64,000 nt of DNA from Mycetocola saprophilus (GTDB lineage: Bacteria; Actinomycetota; Actinomycetes; Actinomycetales; Microbacteriaceae): NCBI RefSeq assembly GCF_000718085.1, contig NZ_JOEC01000001.1:186001-250000 (forward strand). The letters are read 5' to 3'. This document shows positions 1-9,695 of this stretch, piece by piece. Made by a program: the position numbers and the translations under genes. The notes under the pieces were generated by a model. That model saw only the letters and a list, made by a program, of their open reading frames with translations, was not told the origin of the DNA and did not search any database. Position 1 is the first letter of the stretch. Each line of letters starts with the position of its first letter.

Positions 1-1457
1 TCGCGGTAGCGGTCGGGATCATCGGCAAAGTGGGTGATCCCCGACTCATAGACGATCCCGAGAGCCAGCTCGTGGCCGTCGCTGGTTTCGCGCTCGGGGG
101 CGCTGAAGGTGACCGGGGTGTAGTCCATCGCGCCAACCACGTTGCGGGTGAAGGGCTGGATCACATTGTGTGCGGCCGAGAGTGGATTGCCGTAGAACAC
201 GTAGTATTCGGCCCCGCGAATGCCCTCATAGGAGACCACGTGCGGGTAGGTCTTGGCCCAGCCGCGGGGGATCACCGAGCCGTGGAAGTTGACCATCAGG
301 CCCACCCGCGCGCTCTCGCGCAGGATCGCGTCGTACCAGCGGTAGCGGCGGTTGCCCTCGGACTCCATGAAGTCCACCTTGATTCCGGCCACACCCCAGT
401 TGCGCCAGCGCTCAAGCTTGCTCAGCGCCTCGGCACCGTCGAGGTCGGACCAGGAGCTCCACAGGTGCACCTGAATGCCGCGGGCGGCGGCGAAGGCGAC
501 CAGCTCGGGGACCCAGGTTTCGTCCCAGCCGCAGTCCACCAGTACGTGCTCCCAGCCCTGCTCGGCGGCGTACTCGGTGAAGCGCTTCTGGTCGGAGAGG
601 TAGGCACCGGAGTACTGGCTTGACCACCAGGACCAGGCCGCACGTCCCGGCCGCGGCGCGGTGATCGGGCCGCTGGGTGCGGGGGCGAGGTCATCCACCA
701 GGGTCGAGGCGACAACCTGGGCCAGGGATCCGATGATCGCGACCCGCCACGGGGTGCGGTGTCCGGCCAGGATCGAGAGTGTGGGATCCGCCGGGGTGAC
801 CAGCAGAGCGGGTCCGCCCTCGCGGGTGAACACCGGGTGGGCGCCCGAGTTGGTGGCGTCGATGTCGGATTCGCTCCAGAGGACGTGTGCGCCCCCGGGG
901 CGCGAGACCAGCAGCGGGAACCCATAGTCTCCCGGGGCGAGGTCGGCGAGATCCACGCCCACGCGCGGGGTTTCGTACCAGGTCTGGTAGTCGAGTACCC
1001 AGGTGCGCTCGGCACCCTCGAGCGAGATCCGGGTCAGCTCGGTACCCAGGGTCAGGGTGTCGGCGGGAACCGCGCCGGCGGTGCCGATCTGGTAGCGGAA
1101 GGCCAGACCGTCGTGACCCAGGCGCAGGATGAGGGTCCACTCGGTGCCGCGCGGGGAACGCAGTTCGATGTGTCGCTCGGCGTGGTCCACGGTGCGGGTT
1201 CCGGTGGCCTTGCCGGTATAGGCGGTGTAGGTCTCGGCGATCCGCTCCTGGTGGATGCCGGTGATCTCGCCGGTGCCGGTGAGGGCCTCGCCGTTGACGG
1301 TGATGCCCAGTTCGATCGGGTCGATCGCCGGGGCGCCGTTGTGGGTTGCGCTCAGCAGCAGGCGTTCCCCGTCGTGGGTCAGGGTCGCGGTGAGGTCACC
1401 CTCGACCAGCTCGGTGACGGCGACGGGGGTGGGGAGAGGGGAGGTGCTTGTGATCAT
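1..1457 (-). CDS. GH97 family glycoside hydrolase (3' end outside window)
   Basis: Start ATG is at 1457, reading leftward, and the frame stays open to base 1, so about 485 residues are visible and the C-terminus is missing. The N-terminal half is a beta-rich GH97_N-like domain. The catalytic barrel follows, with WSWWSSQYSG, the strand GIKVDFME (Asp near residue 362) and VNFHGSVIPRGW. GH97 enzymes hydrolyse alpha-glucosidic or alpha-galactosidic bonds; from recall, the Asp of KVDF matches the nucleophile position of retaining alpha-galactosidase members. No signal peptide is seen, so it is probably cytoplasmic, unlike the secreted GH97 at 3885. It is divergent from the GH36 gene, which fits intracellular breakdown of imported alpha-galactosides. 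The exact substrate is inferred. Confidence 0.88.
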   Translation of the reverse strand, partial: MITSTSPLPTPVAVTELVEGDLTATLTHDGERLLLSATHNGAPAIDPIELGITVNGEALTGTGEITGIHQERIAETYTAYTGKATGTRTVDHAERHIELRSPRGTEWTLILRLGHDGLAFRYQIGTAGAVPADTLTLGTELTRISLEGAERTWVLDYQTWYETPRVGVDLADLAPGDYGFPLLVSRPGGAHVLWSESDIDATNSGAHPVFTREGGPALLVTPADPTLSILAGHRTPWRVAIIGSLAQVVASTLVDDLAPAPSGPITAPRPGRAAWSWWSSQYSGAYLSDQKRFTEYAAEQGWEHVLVDCGWDETWVPELVAFAAARGIQVHLWSSWSDLDGAEALSKLERWRNWGVAGIKVDFMESEGNRRYRWYDAILRESARVGLMVNFHGSVIPRGWAKTYPHVVSYEGIRGAEYYVFYGNPLSAAHNVIQPFTRNVVGAMDYTPVTFSAPERETSDGHELALGIVYESGITHFADDPDRYR

Positions 1458-1515
1458 CGTTGATCGGGGTCCTTTTCGCGGGGAATCCGGATTACACGGT
1501 TGCGTTGTTGGTTGA

Positions 1516-1544
1516 GTGTAGACATTATTAATTCACGATGTCAA
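1516..1544 (-). promoter_or_regulatory. Promoter of the leftward GH97 gene with shared operator-like element
   Basis: On the minus strand TTGACA (1544-1539) is followed after 18 bp by TACACT, a plausible -35/-10 pair. The block TTGACATCGTGAATTAA is almost the same as TTGACGATGTGAATTAA in front of the other GH97 gene (3813-3829). Shared promoter and operator sequence suggests common control by one regulator; no regulator gene is visible next to it. Confidence 0.6.
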
Positions 1545-1580
1545 GTATGCACGAACGATGTGCCAGATGAGGAAGTCTGC

Positions 1581-3794
1581 ATGAACAACACACCTGCTTC
1601 GCCCATTCACCTGTCCGCGGCCGGGGTCAGCGTGGTCCTCGACGTGGTGGGGGATGAGCTCCCCGCGGTGATCCACTGGGGGGAGGCCATTCCCGCCGGG
1701 GATGCCCACGCCCTGGAGGACCTGCGCGCGACCGCGCTCCCCGCGGTGGTCAACAGTTCCTTCGATCAGCCACGGCGGCTCGGGATCCTGCCCGCCCAGT
1801 CCGACGGCTGGTCCGGGGTCCCGGGGATCGAGGCGGCCCGCGGCGGGCGCAGCGCGACCCGGTTTGAACTGCTGCGGGTGGAGAGCGATACCCGGTTGGC
1901 CCGATTCTGGCTGCGCGAGGCGGCAACCGGCCTGGAGGTGGTGGCGAACTATGAGCTGAGCCCGGCAGGGGTGCTGGCCGTGCGGTTTGAGCTGGTCGCT
2001 GCGGAGTCGCCGCTGGGCGCCGATGGATCGGCGGACGGGGTGAGCTTGCTCGCCGAGGACCCGGCGGACTCGATCCTCGCGCTCGGTGCCGTGCGCGCCC
2101 TGCTGCCGGTACCCGAGCGTGCCCGCGAAATCCTCGACTTCACCGGCCGTTGGAGCGGGGAGCGCCGCCCGCAGCGCACGCCGCTGAGCGACGGCGGTCA
2201 CGTGCGCGCCACGCATCGTGGACGCCCCGGACACGACGCCGCCTACCTCACCCTGCTCGGCACCCCGGGCTTCGAGAACCGCAGCGGAGAGATCTGGGCC
2301 ACCCACGTGGCGTGGTCGGGATCCCTCGAACAGCGCGTGGATCGCCTGCCCGAGGGGGCCGGCGCGCTCACCTCGCTAATCGGCGGCGGTGAGCTGCTGG
2401 AACCCGGCGAAATCCGGCTGCGGGCGGGGGAGCGCTACGTCTCGCCCGAGGTGCTCTTTACCTGGTCAGACGCGGGAATCGACGGCATCAGCGCCCGCTT
2501 CCACGCCTATTCGCGCGCCCTGGCCGCGCACCCGGAGAAGCCGCGTCCGCTGGTGCTCAACACCTGGGAAGCGGTGTACTTCGACCAGAATTTCGAGACC
2601 CTGGCGCGCCTGGCCGATACCGCGGCCGAGATCGGGGTTGAGCGATTTGTGCTGGATGATGGCTGGTTCCGCGGGCGACGCGACGACACCGCAGGCCTCG
2701 GCGACTGGTTTGTGGACGAGGGAATCTGGCCCGGCGGGCTGGGCAAGCTCGCCGCGCATGTGCACGGTCTGGGCCTGGAGTTTGGGCTGTGGTTTGAGCC
2801 CGAGATGATCAACCTGGACTCGGATCTGGCGCGCGCGCATCCCGAGTGGATCCTCGCCGACGAGCGCCAGCTCGGCCGGAGTTGGCGTCACCAGCACGTC
2901 CTGAACATCGCGCATCCCGAGGCCTATCGCTTCATCTATGACCGGATCTCGGCCCTGGTGCGGGAGTGCGGCATCGACTTCATCAAGTGGGATCACAACC
3001 GCGAGCTGCACGCGGCGATCGACCGCACCACCGGCACCGTCCGGGTCCACGAGCAGACCCGGGCGCTGTACCGGATGTTTGCCGAGCTGCGGGCCGAGTT
3101 CCCCGAGCTGGAGCTGGAATCATGCGCGAGCGGCGGGGCTCGGGTGGACCTGGGGGTCATGGGCCGCGCGCAGCGGGTGTGGGCCTCGGATACCAATGAT
3201 CCGATCGAGCGACGATGGATCCACCGCTGGACCGCGGCGCTGCTGCCACCCGAGGTGATCGGGGTGCACGTGGGGCCCGAGGAGGCGCACACCACGCACC
3301 GCTCGATCGCGCTGCCGTACCGGCTGATCACCGCGCTGTTTGGTCACGCCGGAATCGAATGGGACATCACCTCGTGCACCCCCGAGGAGCGCACGATGCT
3401 GACCGCCTGGACCGCGCTGTATCGCGAGCTGCGTCCGGTCCTGCACGCGGGCACCTCGGTGCACGCCGACGGGCTGGATGCGGGGGCCGCGCTGCACGGA
3501 GTTGTCGCATCGGATGGGGCGCGGGCGATCTATGCATGGGAGCGTTTTGCGACCAGCGCGATGGCCCACACCCCGCGTGTTCGCTTCCCGGGCCTGGATC
3601 CCGAGGCGCGTTATCGGGTGGCGATTCGGCGCGAGGTGGGACCCGCGCAGGCGCATCAGGTGGCGGATCCCGAGTGGTTGCCCACGGGGGAGTCGGTGCC
3701 GATCCTCTCGGGGTTTGTGCTTGGTGTGACGGGGGTCCCGTTGCCCCTGCTCAACCCGGGAAACGCGCTGCTGTTCGACCTGGTTCGCGCCTAA
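1581..3794 (+). CDS. GH36 alpha-galactosidase
   Basis: Encodes 737 residues, the usual length for bacterial GH36 alpha-galactosidases (melibiose, raffinose and other alpha-1,6-galactosides). ATG 1581 is chosen because GAGGAAG (1569-1575) lies just upstream. An N-terminal beta-sandwich precedes a barrel with LVLNTWEAVYFD and VLDDGWF; the nucleophile is Asp471 in FIKWDHN and the acid/base Asp537 in WASDTNDP, with the family's ESCASGGARVDLG motif between them. There is no signal peptide, so the enzyme is probably cytoplasmic. It lies between two GH97 genes, forming a compact alpha-galactoside cluster; no sugar transporter is visible inside the window, but the left side is cut. Confidence 0.95.
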   Translation: MNNTPASPIHLSAAGVSVVLDVVGDELPAVIHWGEAIPAGDAHALEDLRATALPAVVNSSFDQPRRLGILPAQSDGWSGVPGIEAARGGRSATRFELLRVESDTRLARFWLREAATGLEVVANYELSPAGVLAVRFELVAAESPLGADGSADGVSLLAEDPADSILALGAVRALLPVPERAREILDFTGRWSGERRPQRTPLSDGGHVRATHRGRPGHDAAYLTLLGTPGFENRSGEIWATHVAWSGSLEQRVDRLPEGAGALTSLIGGGELLEPGEIRLRAGERYVSPEVLFTWSDAGIDGISARFHAYSRALAAHPEKPRPLVLNTWEAVYFDQNFETLARLADTAAEIGVERFVLDDGWFRGRRDDTAGLGDWFVDEGIWPGGLGKLAAHVHGLGLEFGLWFEPEMINLDSDLARAHPEWILADERQLGRSWRHQHVLNIAHPEAYRFIYDRISALVRECGIDFIKWDHNRELHAAIDRTTGTVRVHEQTRALYRMFAELRAEFPELELESCASGGARVDLGVMGRAQRVWASDTNDPIERRWIHRWTAALLPPEVIGVHVGPEEAHTTHRSIALPYRLITALFGHAGIEWDITSCTPEERTMLTAWTALYRELRPVLHAGTSVHADGLDAGAALHGVVASDGARAIYAWERFATSAMAHTPRVRFPGLDPEARYRVAIRREVGPAQAHQVADPEWLPTGESVPILSGFVLGVTGVPLPLLNPGNALLFDLVRA

Positions 3795-3812
3795 CCGAGA
3801 TCAAACTGTTAC

Positions 3813-3841
3813 TTGACGATGTGAATTAAATTCGGTTTACT
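3813..3841 (+). promoter_or_regulatory. Promoter of the secreted GH97 gene with operator-like element
   Basis: TTGACG (3813-3818) and TTTACT (3836-3841) are spaced by 17 bp. Between them lies the inverted repeat GAATT-A-AATTC (3823-3833). The left part matches the promoter of the opposite-facing GH97 gene (1528-1544), supporting a common regulator acting at this spot. Confidence 0.6.
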
Positions 3842-3884
3842 CCTGAGTGTCGACGCGATGGCGCGTCGACCGACAGGAGGAAGC

Positions 3885-6506
3885 ATGAAACAACATCGTC
3901 TTGTTGCCCTCGCGAGCGGCGCACTGCTGCTTGCGGGGGCCGCGATCCCGCTCGGATCGCTTCCCGCAGCCGCCGTCGGAGGGGCCTATACGGTCACCTC
4001 CCCGGACGGCAACACCTCGCTCGTGGTGACCGAGGCCACCGGCGGCGCGCTGAACTACAGCGTCGCCCAGAACGGCCAGAGCGTGATCGATTCCTCGGCC
4101 CTGGGGCTGGTGACCGCGGCTGCGGACCTCAGCACCGGACTGAATTTTGACTCGGTGACCACCCGCGCCGTGCACCAGGAGTACTCGCTGGTGGCCCGGA
4201 CCAACGGCCCGATCACCTCGGACGCCAACGAGATGACCCTGACCTATCGCAAGGGCGCGGCCACCCTGGAAATCACCGCCCGCGCCCAGAACGACGGGGT
4301 AGCCTTCCGCTACCGGGTCGCCGGCGTGGGCCAGACCACGCTGACCCGCGAGGCCACCAAGTTTGCGCTCCCCGCGGGGACCGGGCTCTGGGCCAGCCCC
4401 TATCGCGAGGCCAAGGACTACGAGGACAGCTACCCGTATGTCTCCTCGACCCAGATGGGCACCAAGAAGTTCTCGATGCCGGTGCTGGCCAGCCTGCGCG
4501 ATAACGCCTCCTGGGCGCTGATCACCGAGGCCGCCGTCTACAACAACGACTTCTATCCGGCGATCCGACTCGATGCGAACGGCAACAACAACCGCACCCT
4601 GAACGCCCAGCTGCCCGGACCCGACAACAACGTGTTCAACACCGCGGCCTCGGCCGTGGCGGTGCCCGTGAACGGTGCGGTGCAGACCCCGTGGCGCGTG
4701 GTGATTGCCAGCTCGCAGCTGGAAAAGGTCACCGTGAGCTCGATGGTCACCGACCTCAACCCCGATCCGGCGGCCGGGACCGACAGCTCCTGGGTCGAAC
4801 CGGGGGCCGCACTCTGGTCCTGGTGGTCAAATGAGGAAAAGGCGGGCGAGGGCGACAACATGCGCCTGTCCCAGCAGTCCTATATCGACTCCGCCGAGGA
4901 GCTCGGGGTGCGCTACGTGACCGTGGACTGCTGTTACAACAACACCAACGGCGACGTGGAATACCTGGCCGCCTACGGCAAGGAGCGCGGCGTGGGCATC
5001 TTCATCTGGATGCACAAGGGCGACTTCACCAACGCCGACGGTAGCTACTTCACCCAGGCCCAGGTCAACCAGGTCATGCAGAACGTGAAGAACCGCGGGG
5101 TTTCCGGGGTCAAGATCGACTTCATGCAGTCGGACCGAGCCGAAACCATCGCGCTCTACGATCGCATTTCGAAGGCCGCCGGAACCTCCCACGTGTTGGT
5201 GAACTTCCACGGTTCCACCAAGCCGGCGGGGGAGAACCGCACCTATCCGCAGATCATCACCAGCGAGGCCGTGCTCGGTAACGAGCAGTATAAGTATGGC
5301 CGCCCGCCCACGGCCAAGGACTCGGCCACCTACCCGTTCACCCGCAACGTGATCGGCGGCATGGACATGACCCCGATCACCTTCTCGATCGGATCCCTGC
5401 TCACGACCCACGCCCACCAGCTGGCACTCGGCGTGGTGACCGCCTCGGCGATGGCACACTATGCGGACTCCAACGCCGCGTATGAAACCTGGGTTGGCCG
5501 TCACCTGCTACGCGCGATCCCCAGCGTGTGGGATCAGACCAAGCTGATCGAGGGCTTCCCCGGCGACTACGCGACCCTGGCTCGACGCAGCGGGGACGAC
5601 TGGTTCATCGGATCGGTCACCGATAAGGCCCGTACCGCCACGATCCCGCTGAGCTTCCTGGGCTCGGGATCCTACACCGCGACCATCTTCGCCGACGGCG
5701 CGGATGATCGCAGCATCGCGCTGAGCACCCAGACGGTGACTGCGGGCACCACGCTGAGTATTCCGCTGCGCCTGCACGGCGGCGTCTCGGTGCATGTGTC
5801 CAAGACCCCGCTGGCGATGTTCGGGACCGCCGACCGCGTGATCGAGGCCGAGGGATCCGCCGCTGTGCGTGCGGGCGGCGCCCAGATCGCCGCCTGCCCG
5901 GGCTGCTCGGGTGGCAACAAGGTGGGCAGCATGGGGGGATCGGCGACGCTGAGCTTCCCGAACCTTCAGGTCGCCTTGGCCGGAACCTACACGCTGCGGG
6001 TCGGCTATCTCTCCGAGGACCCGCGCTCCTTCACCGTGAAGGTCAACGCGGGCTCGGCGCAGACGGTCTCCCCGCCGCGCTCGGGTAAGGGCAACGACGG
6101 CAAGCCGAGCGGATGGGAGATCGTCCGCACGGTCGATGTGCCGGTTCAGCTGAACGCGGGCAATAACACCGTGGTGATCGGGGCCGTCGGTGGCTATGCG
6201 CCGGACTTCGATCGGGTGACCGTGGTGTCCGGTTACGCGCTGTCCTCGGGTAGCGCGAGTGTGAACGCAGTAAATGCCGGATCCACAACCGCGCAGATCC
6301 GCTACTCGGCGGCCACCGCGATCTCGGCCAAGGTGGTGGTGAACGGGACCGTGGTGCCGATCACCCTGCCCGCGACCGGTGGGGCCGGGCACGTGGGGAC
6401 GCAGACCGTGTACCTGCCGCTCGGCGTCGGGGCCAACGCGGTGAGCGTGCAGCGCGCCGACGGCGGCGCGATTGCCGGGCTCGAACGCCTGGACGTGCGC
6501 CAGTAG
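3885..6506 (+). CDS. Secreted GH97 glycoside hydrolase with C-terminal carbohydrate-binding domain
   Basis: Encodes 873 residues from ATG 3885, preceded by the strong site AGGAGGAAG (3875-3883). Residues 1 to about 33 form a Sec signal peptide (basic start, hydrophobic core, AAAVGG). Then come a GH97 N-terminal beta domain (about 35-290), the catalytic barrel with WSWWSNEEKAGEG, VDCCYNN, GVKIDFMQ (Asp412) and LVNFHGSTKP, and a GH97 C-terminal domain. From about residue 650, starting VIEAEGSAAV, there is a CBM35/CBM6-like module, and the last 70 residues look like one more small beta domain. It probably releases sugars from alpha-galactosides or glycans outside the cell, feeding the cytoplasmic GH36 and GH97 enzymes. 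Substrate specificity is not certain. Confidence 0.92.
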   Translation: MKQHRLVALASGALLLAGAAIPLGSLPAAAVGGAYTVTSPDGNTSLVVTEATGGALNYSVAQNGQSVIDSSALGLVTAAADLSTGLNFDSVTTRAVHQEYSLVARTNGPITSDANEMTLTYRKGAATLEITARAQNDGVAFRYRVAGVGQTTLTREATKFALPAGTGLWASPYREAKDYEDSYPYVSSTQMGTKKFSMPVLASLRDNASWALITEAAVYNNDFYPAIRLDANGNNNRTLNAQLPGPDNNVFNTAASAVAVPVNGAVQTPWRVVIASSQLEKVTVSSMVTDLNPDPAAGTDSSWVEPGAALWSWWSNEEKAGEGDNMRLSQQSYIDSAEELGVRYVTVDCCYNNTNGDVEYLAAYGKERGVGIFIWMHKGDFTNADGSYFTQAQVNQVMQNVKNRGVSGVKIDFMQSDRAETIALYDRISKAAGTSHVLVNFHGSTKPAGENRTYPQIITSEAVLGNEQYKYGRPPTAKDSATYPFTRNVIGGMDMTPITFSIGSLLTTHAHQLALGVVTASAMAHYADSNAAYETWVGRHLLRAIPSVWDQTKLIEGFPGDYATLARRSGDDWFIGSVTDKARTATIPLSFLGSGSYTATIFADGADDRSIALSTQTVTAGTTLSIPLRLHGGVSVHVSKTPLAMFGTADRVIEAEGSAAVRAGGAQIAACPGCSGGNKVGSMGGSATLSFPNLQVALAGTYTLRVGYLSEDPRSFTVKVNAGSAQTVSPPRSGKGNDGKPSGWEIVRTVDVPVQLNAGNNTVVIGAVGGYAPDFDRVTVVSGYALSSGSASVNAVNAGSTTAQIRYSAATAISAKVVVNGTVVPITLPATGGAGHVGTQTVYLPLGVGANAVSVQRADGGAIAGLERLDVRQ

Positions 6507-6532
6507 CACGATCCGGTTCGCCGCTGAAAACG

Positions 6533-6565
6533 GGAACCCCCGCCGAGTAGCTCGGCGGGGGTTCC
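6533..6565. terminator. Bidirectional intrinsic terminator
   Basis: Perfect 15-bp stem (6533-6547 with 6551-6565) and TAG loop between the convergent GH97 and permease genes. Confidence 0.85.
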
Positions 6566-6584
6566 TGTGTGTGGCGGGATGGTG

Positions 6585-7937
6585 CTACGCGGCTGTGCCC
6601 GCGTCCTTGCCCGAGGCGGCCGGGGCCTCGGTGCCACCGATCAGCGGCGAGGCATCCTCACCGTCGGTGCCGCGCCAGCGACCCAGCACGTTCATCACGT
6701 GGTAGATCACGATGGCGGCGATCGCGCCCAGGGCGATCGAGTTGAACGAGATGCCGTCGAAGGTGAAGACAAACTGTCCCACGGCCACGATCAGCGCGGT
6801 GGCCGCGGTGAACTGGTTCTTGGGCAGCGAGAAGTCGACCTTATTGTCCAGCCAGATCTTCACGCCGACGATACCGATCAGACCGTACAGTGCGGTGGTC
6901 ACGCCACCGAGGACACCGGCGGGGATCGTGGTGATGATCGCGCCGATCTTGGGGGAGAGGCTCAGCAGGATCGCCACGATACCGGCCACCCAGTAGGCGG
7001 CGGTCGAGTAGATCCGGGTTGCGGCCATCACACCGATGTTCTCGCCGTAGGTTGTGGTGGCCGAACCGCCGCCGGAACCGGCAACGATGGTGGCCAGGCC
7101 GTCGGCGAAGAGGGCGCGGCCGGTGAGCTTATTGAGCTTGGGCTGGTCCACCATCTCGGCGACGCCGCGGATGTGGCCCACGTTCTCGGCGATCAGCACA
7201 AGCACCACGGGGATGAAGGCCGGCAGCACGGTCCACAGCCCGGAGTCCAGGAACGGGTTGCCGGGCAGGTGCAGGTCGGGCAGTCCGATCCAGGCGGCCT
7301 CGCCCACGGCCTTGAAGTCGATCTCGCCACGGAACACGGCGAAGACGTAGCCGACGATCACGCCGATGAAGATCGAGAGGCGACCGAGGATGCCCTTGAA
7401 CAGCACGGTCGAGAGGACCACCGCGAACAGGGTGACCAGCGCGGTGATCGGGGCCTTTTCGGCGTTCATCCAGGCCGCCGGGCCCAGGGCAAAACCGATC
7501 AGCGCGACGATGGTTCCGGCAACAACCGGGGGCATGAGCTTATTGATCCAGCCCACACCGGTCCAGTTGACCAGCAGACCGATCAGCGCCAGGGTCAGAC
7601 CCACCACCACGATGCCAAACAGTGCGCTCTCCTGGCCGTGGCTGGCCACCGCCGCCTGAACCGGGGCGATAAACGCGAACGAGGAGCCGAGGTAGCTGGG
7701 AAGCTTGTTCTTGGTGATGAGCAGGAACAGGATGGTTCCGATACCCGAGAAGAGGATGGTGGTGCTCGGCGGGAACCCGGTCAACACGGGGACGAGGAAC
7801 GTCGCACCAAACATTGCAATAACGTGCTGGGCGCCGATTCCGATGGTGCGGGGCCAGCTCAGGCGTTCGCCGGGGGCAACAATTTCGCGGGGCTGAACGG
7901 TTTTTCCGTCGCCATGCAGGGTCCAAGGGAGGGCCAT
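6585..7937 (-). CDS. Uracil/xanthine permease, NCS2 family (UraA-like)
   Basis: Encodes 450 residues with about 12 to 14 membrane segments. The start (LSWPRTIGIGAQHVIAMFGA) and the loop with SGGGSATTTYGENIGVM are typical of the nucleobase:cation symporter-2 (UraA/UapA) family, which takes up uracil or xanthine with protons. Uracil is the more likely substrate from the PxxTTYGENIG-type signature, but xanthine cannot be excluded. It diverges from a purine permease of the AzgA type at 8039, and apt lies a few kilobases away, so the area serves nucleobase salvage. The C-terminal tail after the last helix is polar (GTDGEDASPLIGGTEAP). Confidence 0.9.
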   Translation of the reverse strand: MALPWTLHGDGKTVQPREIVAPGERLSWPRTIGIGAQHVIAMFGATFLVPVLTGFPPSTTILFSGIGTILFLLITKNKLPSYLGSSFAFIAPVQAAVASHGQESALFGIVVVGLTLALIGLLVNWTGVGWINKLMPPVVAGTIVALIGFALGPAAWMNAEKAPITALVTLFAVVLSTVLFKGILGRLSIFIGVIVGYVFAVFRGEIDFKAVGEAAWIGLPDLHLPGNPFLDSGLWTVLPAFIPVVLVLIAENVGHIRGVAEMVDQPKLNKLTGRALFADGLATIVAGSGGGSATTTYGENIGVMAATRIYSTAAYWVAGIVAILLSLSPKIGAIITTIPAGVLGGVTTALYGLIGIVGVKIWLDNKVDFSLPKNQFTAATALIVAVGQFVFTFDGISFNSIALGAIAAIVIYHVMNVLGRWRGTDGEDASPLIGGTEAPAASGKDAGTAA

Positions 7938-8038
7938 GTATTCACTTTCAGGGAGGGTAGGGTATCGCGTGTCGTCAACAGACCTGGCAACACTCTATGC
8001 TATTTCACAGACAAACTTTTTGAGAGGAGCGCCCGCCA

Positions 8039-9481
8039 GTGGCCTCAGAGAACGCATCCAGCGTCAAGAGCAAGATCGACAGGTTTTTTGAGGTAACCAA
8101 GCGAGGTTCCTCCTTCGGCGCGGAAATCCGCGGCGGTCTGGTGACCTTTGTCACCATGGCCTACATCGTGGTTCTGAACCCGATTATTCTCTCCGGTCAC
8201 CCCGATATCGCCGGTAAGGCCCTGGACTTCGCCCAGGTCAGCGCGGTCACCGCCCTGACCGCCGGTGTGATGACCATCCTCTTTGGTGTGGTGGCTCGTC
8301 TGCCCTTCGGTTTCGCCGCGGGCCTCGGGATCAACTCGTTCCTGGCCGTGAGTGTCGTGGGCCAGGTCACCTGGTCCGAGGCCATGGGTCTCGTGGTCAT
8401 CAACGGTGTGATCATCGTGCTGTTGGCCGTGACCGGCCTGCGCCGGATGATCTTCGACGCCGTTCCGGTGCAGCTCAAGGTGGCCATCTCGGTGGGTATC
8501 GGCCTCTTTATCGCGTTCATCGGTTTTGTGAACGCGGGCTTTGTGACCTCGACCGGCCTGGGTTCGCCCCCGGTGGGCCTCGGCAAAGACGGATCGATCA
8601 CGACCGTTCCGACCATCATGTTTGTCATCGCCCTGCTGCTGACCGGAATCCTGGTCGCCCGCAAGGTGCGCGGCGCGCTGCTGATCGGCCTGGTTGTCAG
8701 CACCGTGCTGGCGATCATCGCCGAGGCGATCTTCAAGCTCGGCCCGGCCTTCGTGGACGGCAAGCCGAACCCCGGCGGCTGGGGCCTCACCGTGCCCGAG
8801 GTCACCGGCAGCCTGGTCTCGCTGCCCGACTTTAGCCTGATCGGCGCCTTCAGCTTCGGCGGTTTCGAGCGCCTGGGCATCCTGGCCGGCATCATGGTGG
8901 TCTTCACCCTGGTCTTCTCGAACTTCTTCGACGCGATGGGCACCATGACCGGTCTGTCCAAGGAGGCCGGACTGGCCGATGAGAAGGGCAACTTCCCGCG
9001 TCTGAAGTCGGCCCTGGTGGTTGAGGGCGTCGGAGCGATCGCCGGTGGTGTGACCTCGGGTTCCTCCAACACCGTGTTTGTGGAGTCCGGTGCCGGAATC
9101 GGCGAGGGTGCGCGCACGGGTCTGGCCAACGTGGTCACCGGTCTGCTCTTCCTGCTGGCCGTGTTCTTCACCCCGCTGACCCAGCTGGTGCCCTCCGAGG
9201 TGGCCTCGGCCATGCTGGTGATCGTGGGTGCCATGATGATCAGCCAGATCAAGGAGATCGACTGGACCGAGTACACGGTCGCGCTGCCGGTCTTCCTGAC
9301 CATCACCGTGATGCCGATGACCTACTCGATCGCCAACGGTATCGGCGTGGGCTTTGTCTCCTGGGTTGTGCTGCACGCCCTGGCCGGCAAGATCCGCACC
9401 ATCAGCCCGCTGCTGTGGATCGTCGCGGCCGGCTTTGTGGTGTTCTTCGCCCGCGGACCGATCGAGGCTCTGATCGGCTAA
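8039..9481 (+). CDS. Purine (adenine/guanine/hypoxanthine) permease, AzgA-like
   Basis: Encodes 480 residues from GTG 8039, chosen because GAGAGGAG (8022-8029) lies at good distance. It has 12 or more hydrophobic helices. GGLVTFVTMAYIVVLNP, GFAAGLGINSFLAV, FSNFFDAMGTMTG and SGSSNTVFVESGAGIGEGAR are hallmark stretches of the AzgA branch of NCS2 transporters (proton-coupled uptake of hypoxanthine, guanine or adenine). It diverges from the uracil-type permease; the 100 bp between them must hold both promoters. Imported adenine could be used by the Apt enzyme encoded at 11574. Confidence 0.92.
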   Translation: MASENASSVKSKIDRFFEVTKRGSSFGAEIRGGLVTFVTMAYIVVLNPIILSGHPDIAGKALDFAQVSAVTALTAGVMTILFGVVARLPFGFAAGLGINSFLAVSVVGQVTWSEAMGLVVINGVIIVLLAVTGLRRMIFDAVPVQLKVAISVGIGLFIAFIGFVNAGFVTSTGLGSPPVGLGKDGSITTVPTIMFVIALLLTGILVARKVRGALLIGLVVSTVLAIIAEAIFKLGPAFVDGKPNPGGWGLTVPEVTGSLVSLPDFSLIGAFSFGGFERLGILAGIMVVFTLVFSNFFDAMGTMTGLSKEAGLADEKGNFPRLKSALVVEGVGAIAGGVTSGSSNTVFVESGAGIGEGARTGLANVVTGLLFLLAVFFTPLTQLVPSEVASAMLVIVGAMMISQIKEIDWTEYTVALPVFLTITVMPMTYSIANGIGVGFVSWVVLHALAGKIRTISPLLWIVAAGFVVFFARGPIEALIG

Positions 9482-9489
9482 ATCCGAAC

Positions 9490-9533
9490 AACACACACGG
9501 CGAGGACACCTTTGTTTCCTCGCCGTGTGTGTT
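9490..9533 (+). terminator. Intrinsic terminator after the purine permease
   Basis: Perfect 17-bp stem (9490-9506 with 9517-9533) with a 10-nt loop, 9 bp after the stop codon. The 160 bp that follow up to aspA contain no other gene; TAGGCT at 9603-9608 may be the aspA -10. Confidence 0.85.
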
Positions 9534-9695
9534 TAACGGAATATTGTCTGGGGGTTCAGGAGCTTTCCGCGTCGGGTCGGGCGAGCCGGTGTTTTCGCGG
9601 GCTAGGCTTGAGCCATCACCCTCTCCCACACCGGAGGGCAACGACGCCACAGTGACTATCGCGCGGTATCCCGCAGATATGGAGCAAGGAATAAC

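Noticed and set aside
7938..8038. Purine riboswitch between the two nucleobase permeases
   Set aside because: The gap is only 101 bp and must hold two promoters; no three-stem purine aptamer pattern could be drawn.
8045..9496. 483-codon open frame antisense to the purine permease
   Set aside because: His/Gly/Asp-rich shadow of the permease's third codon positions; the permease itself is clear.
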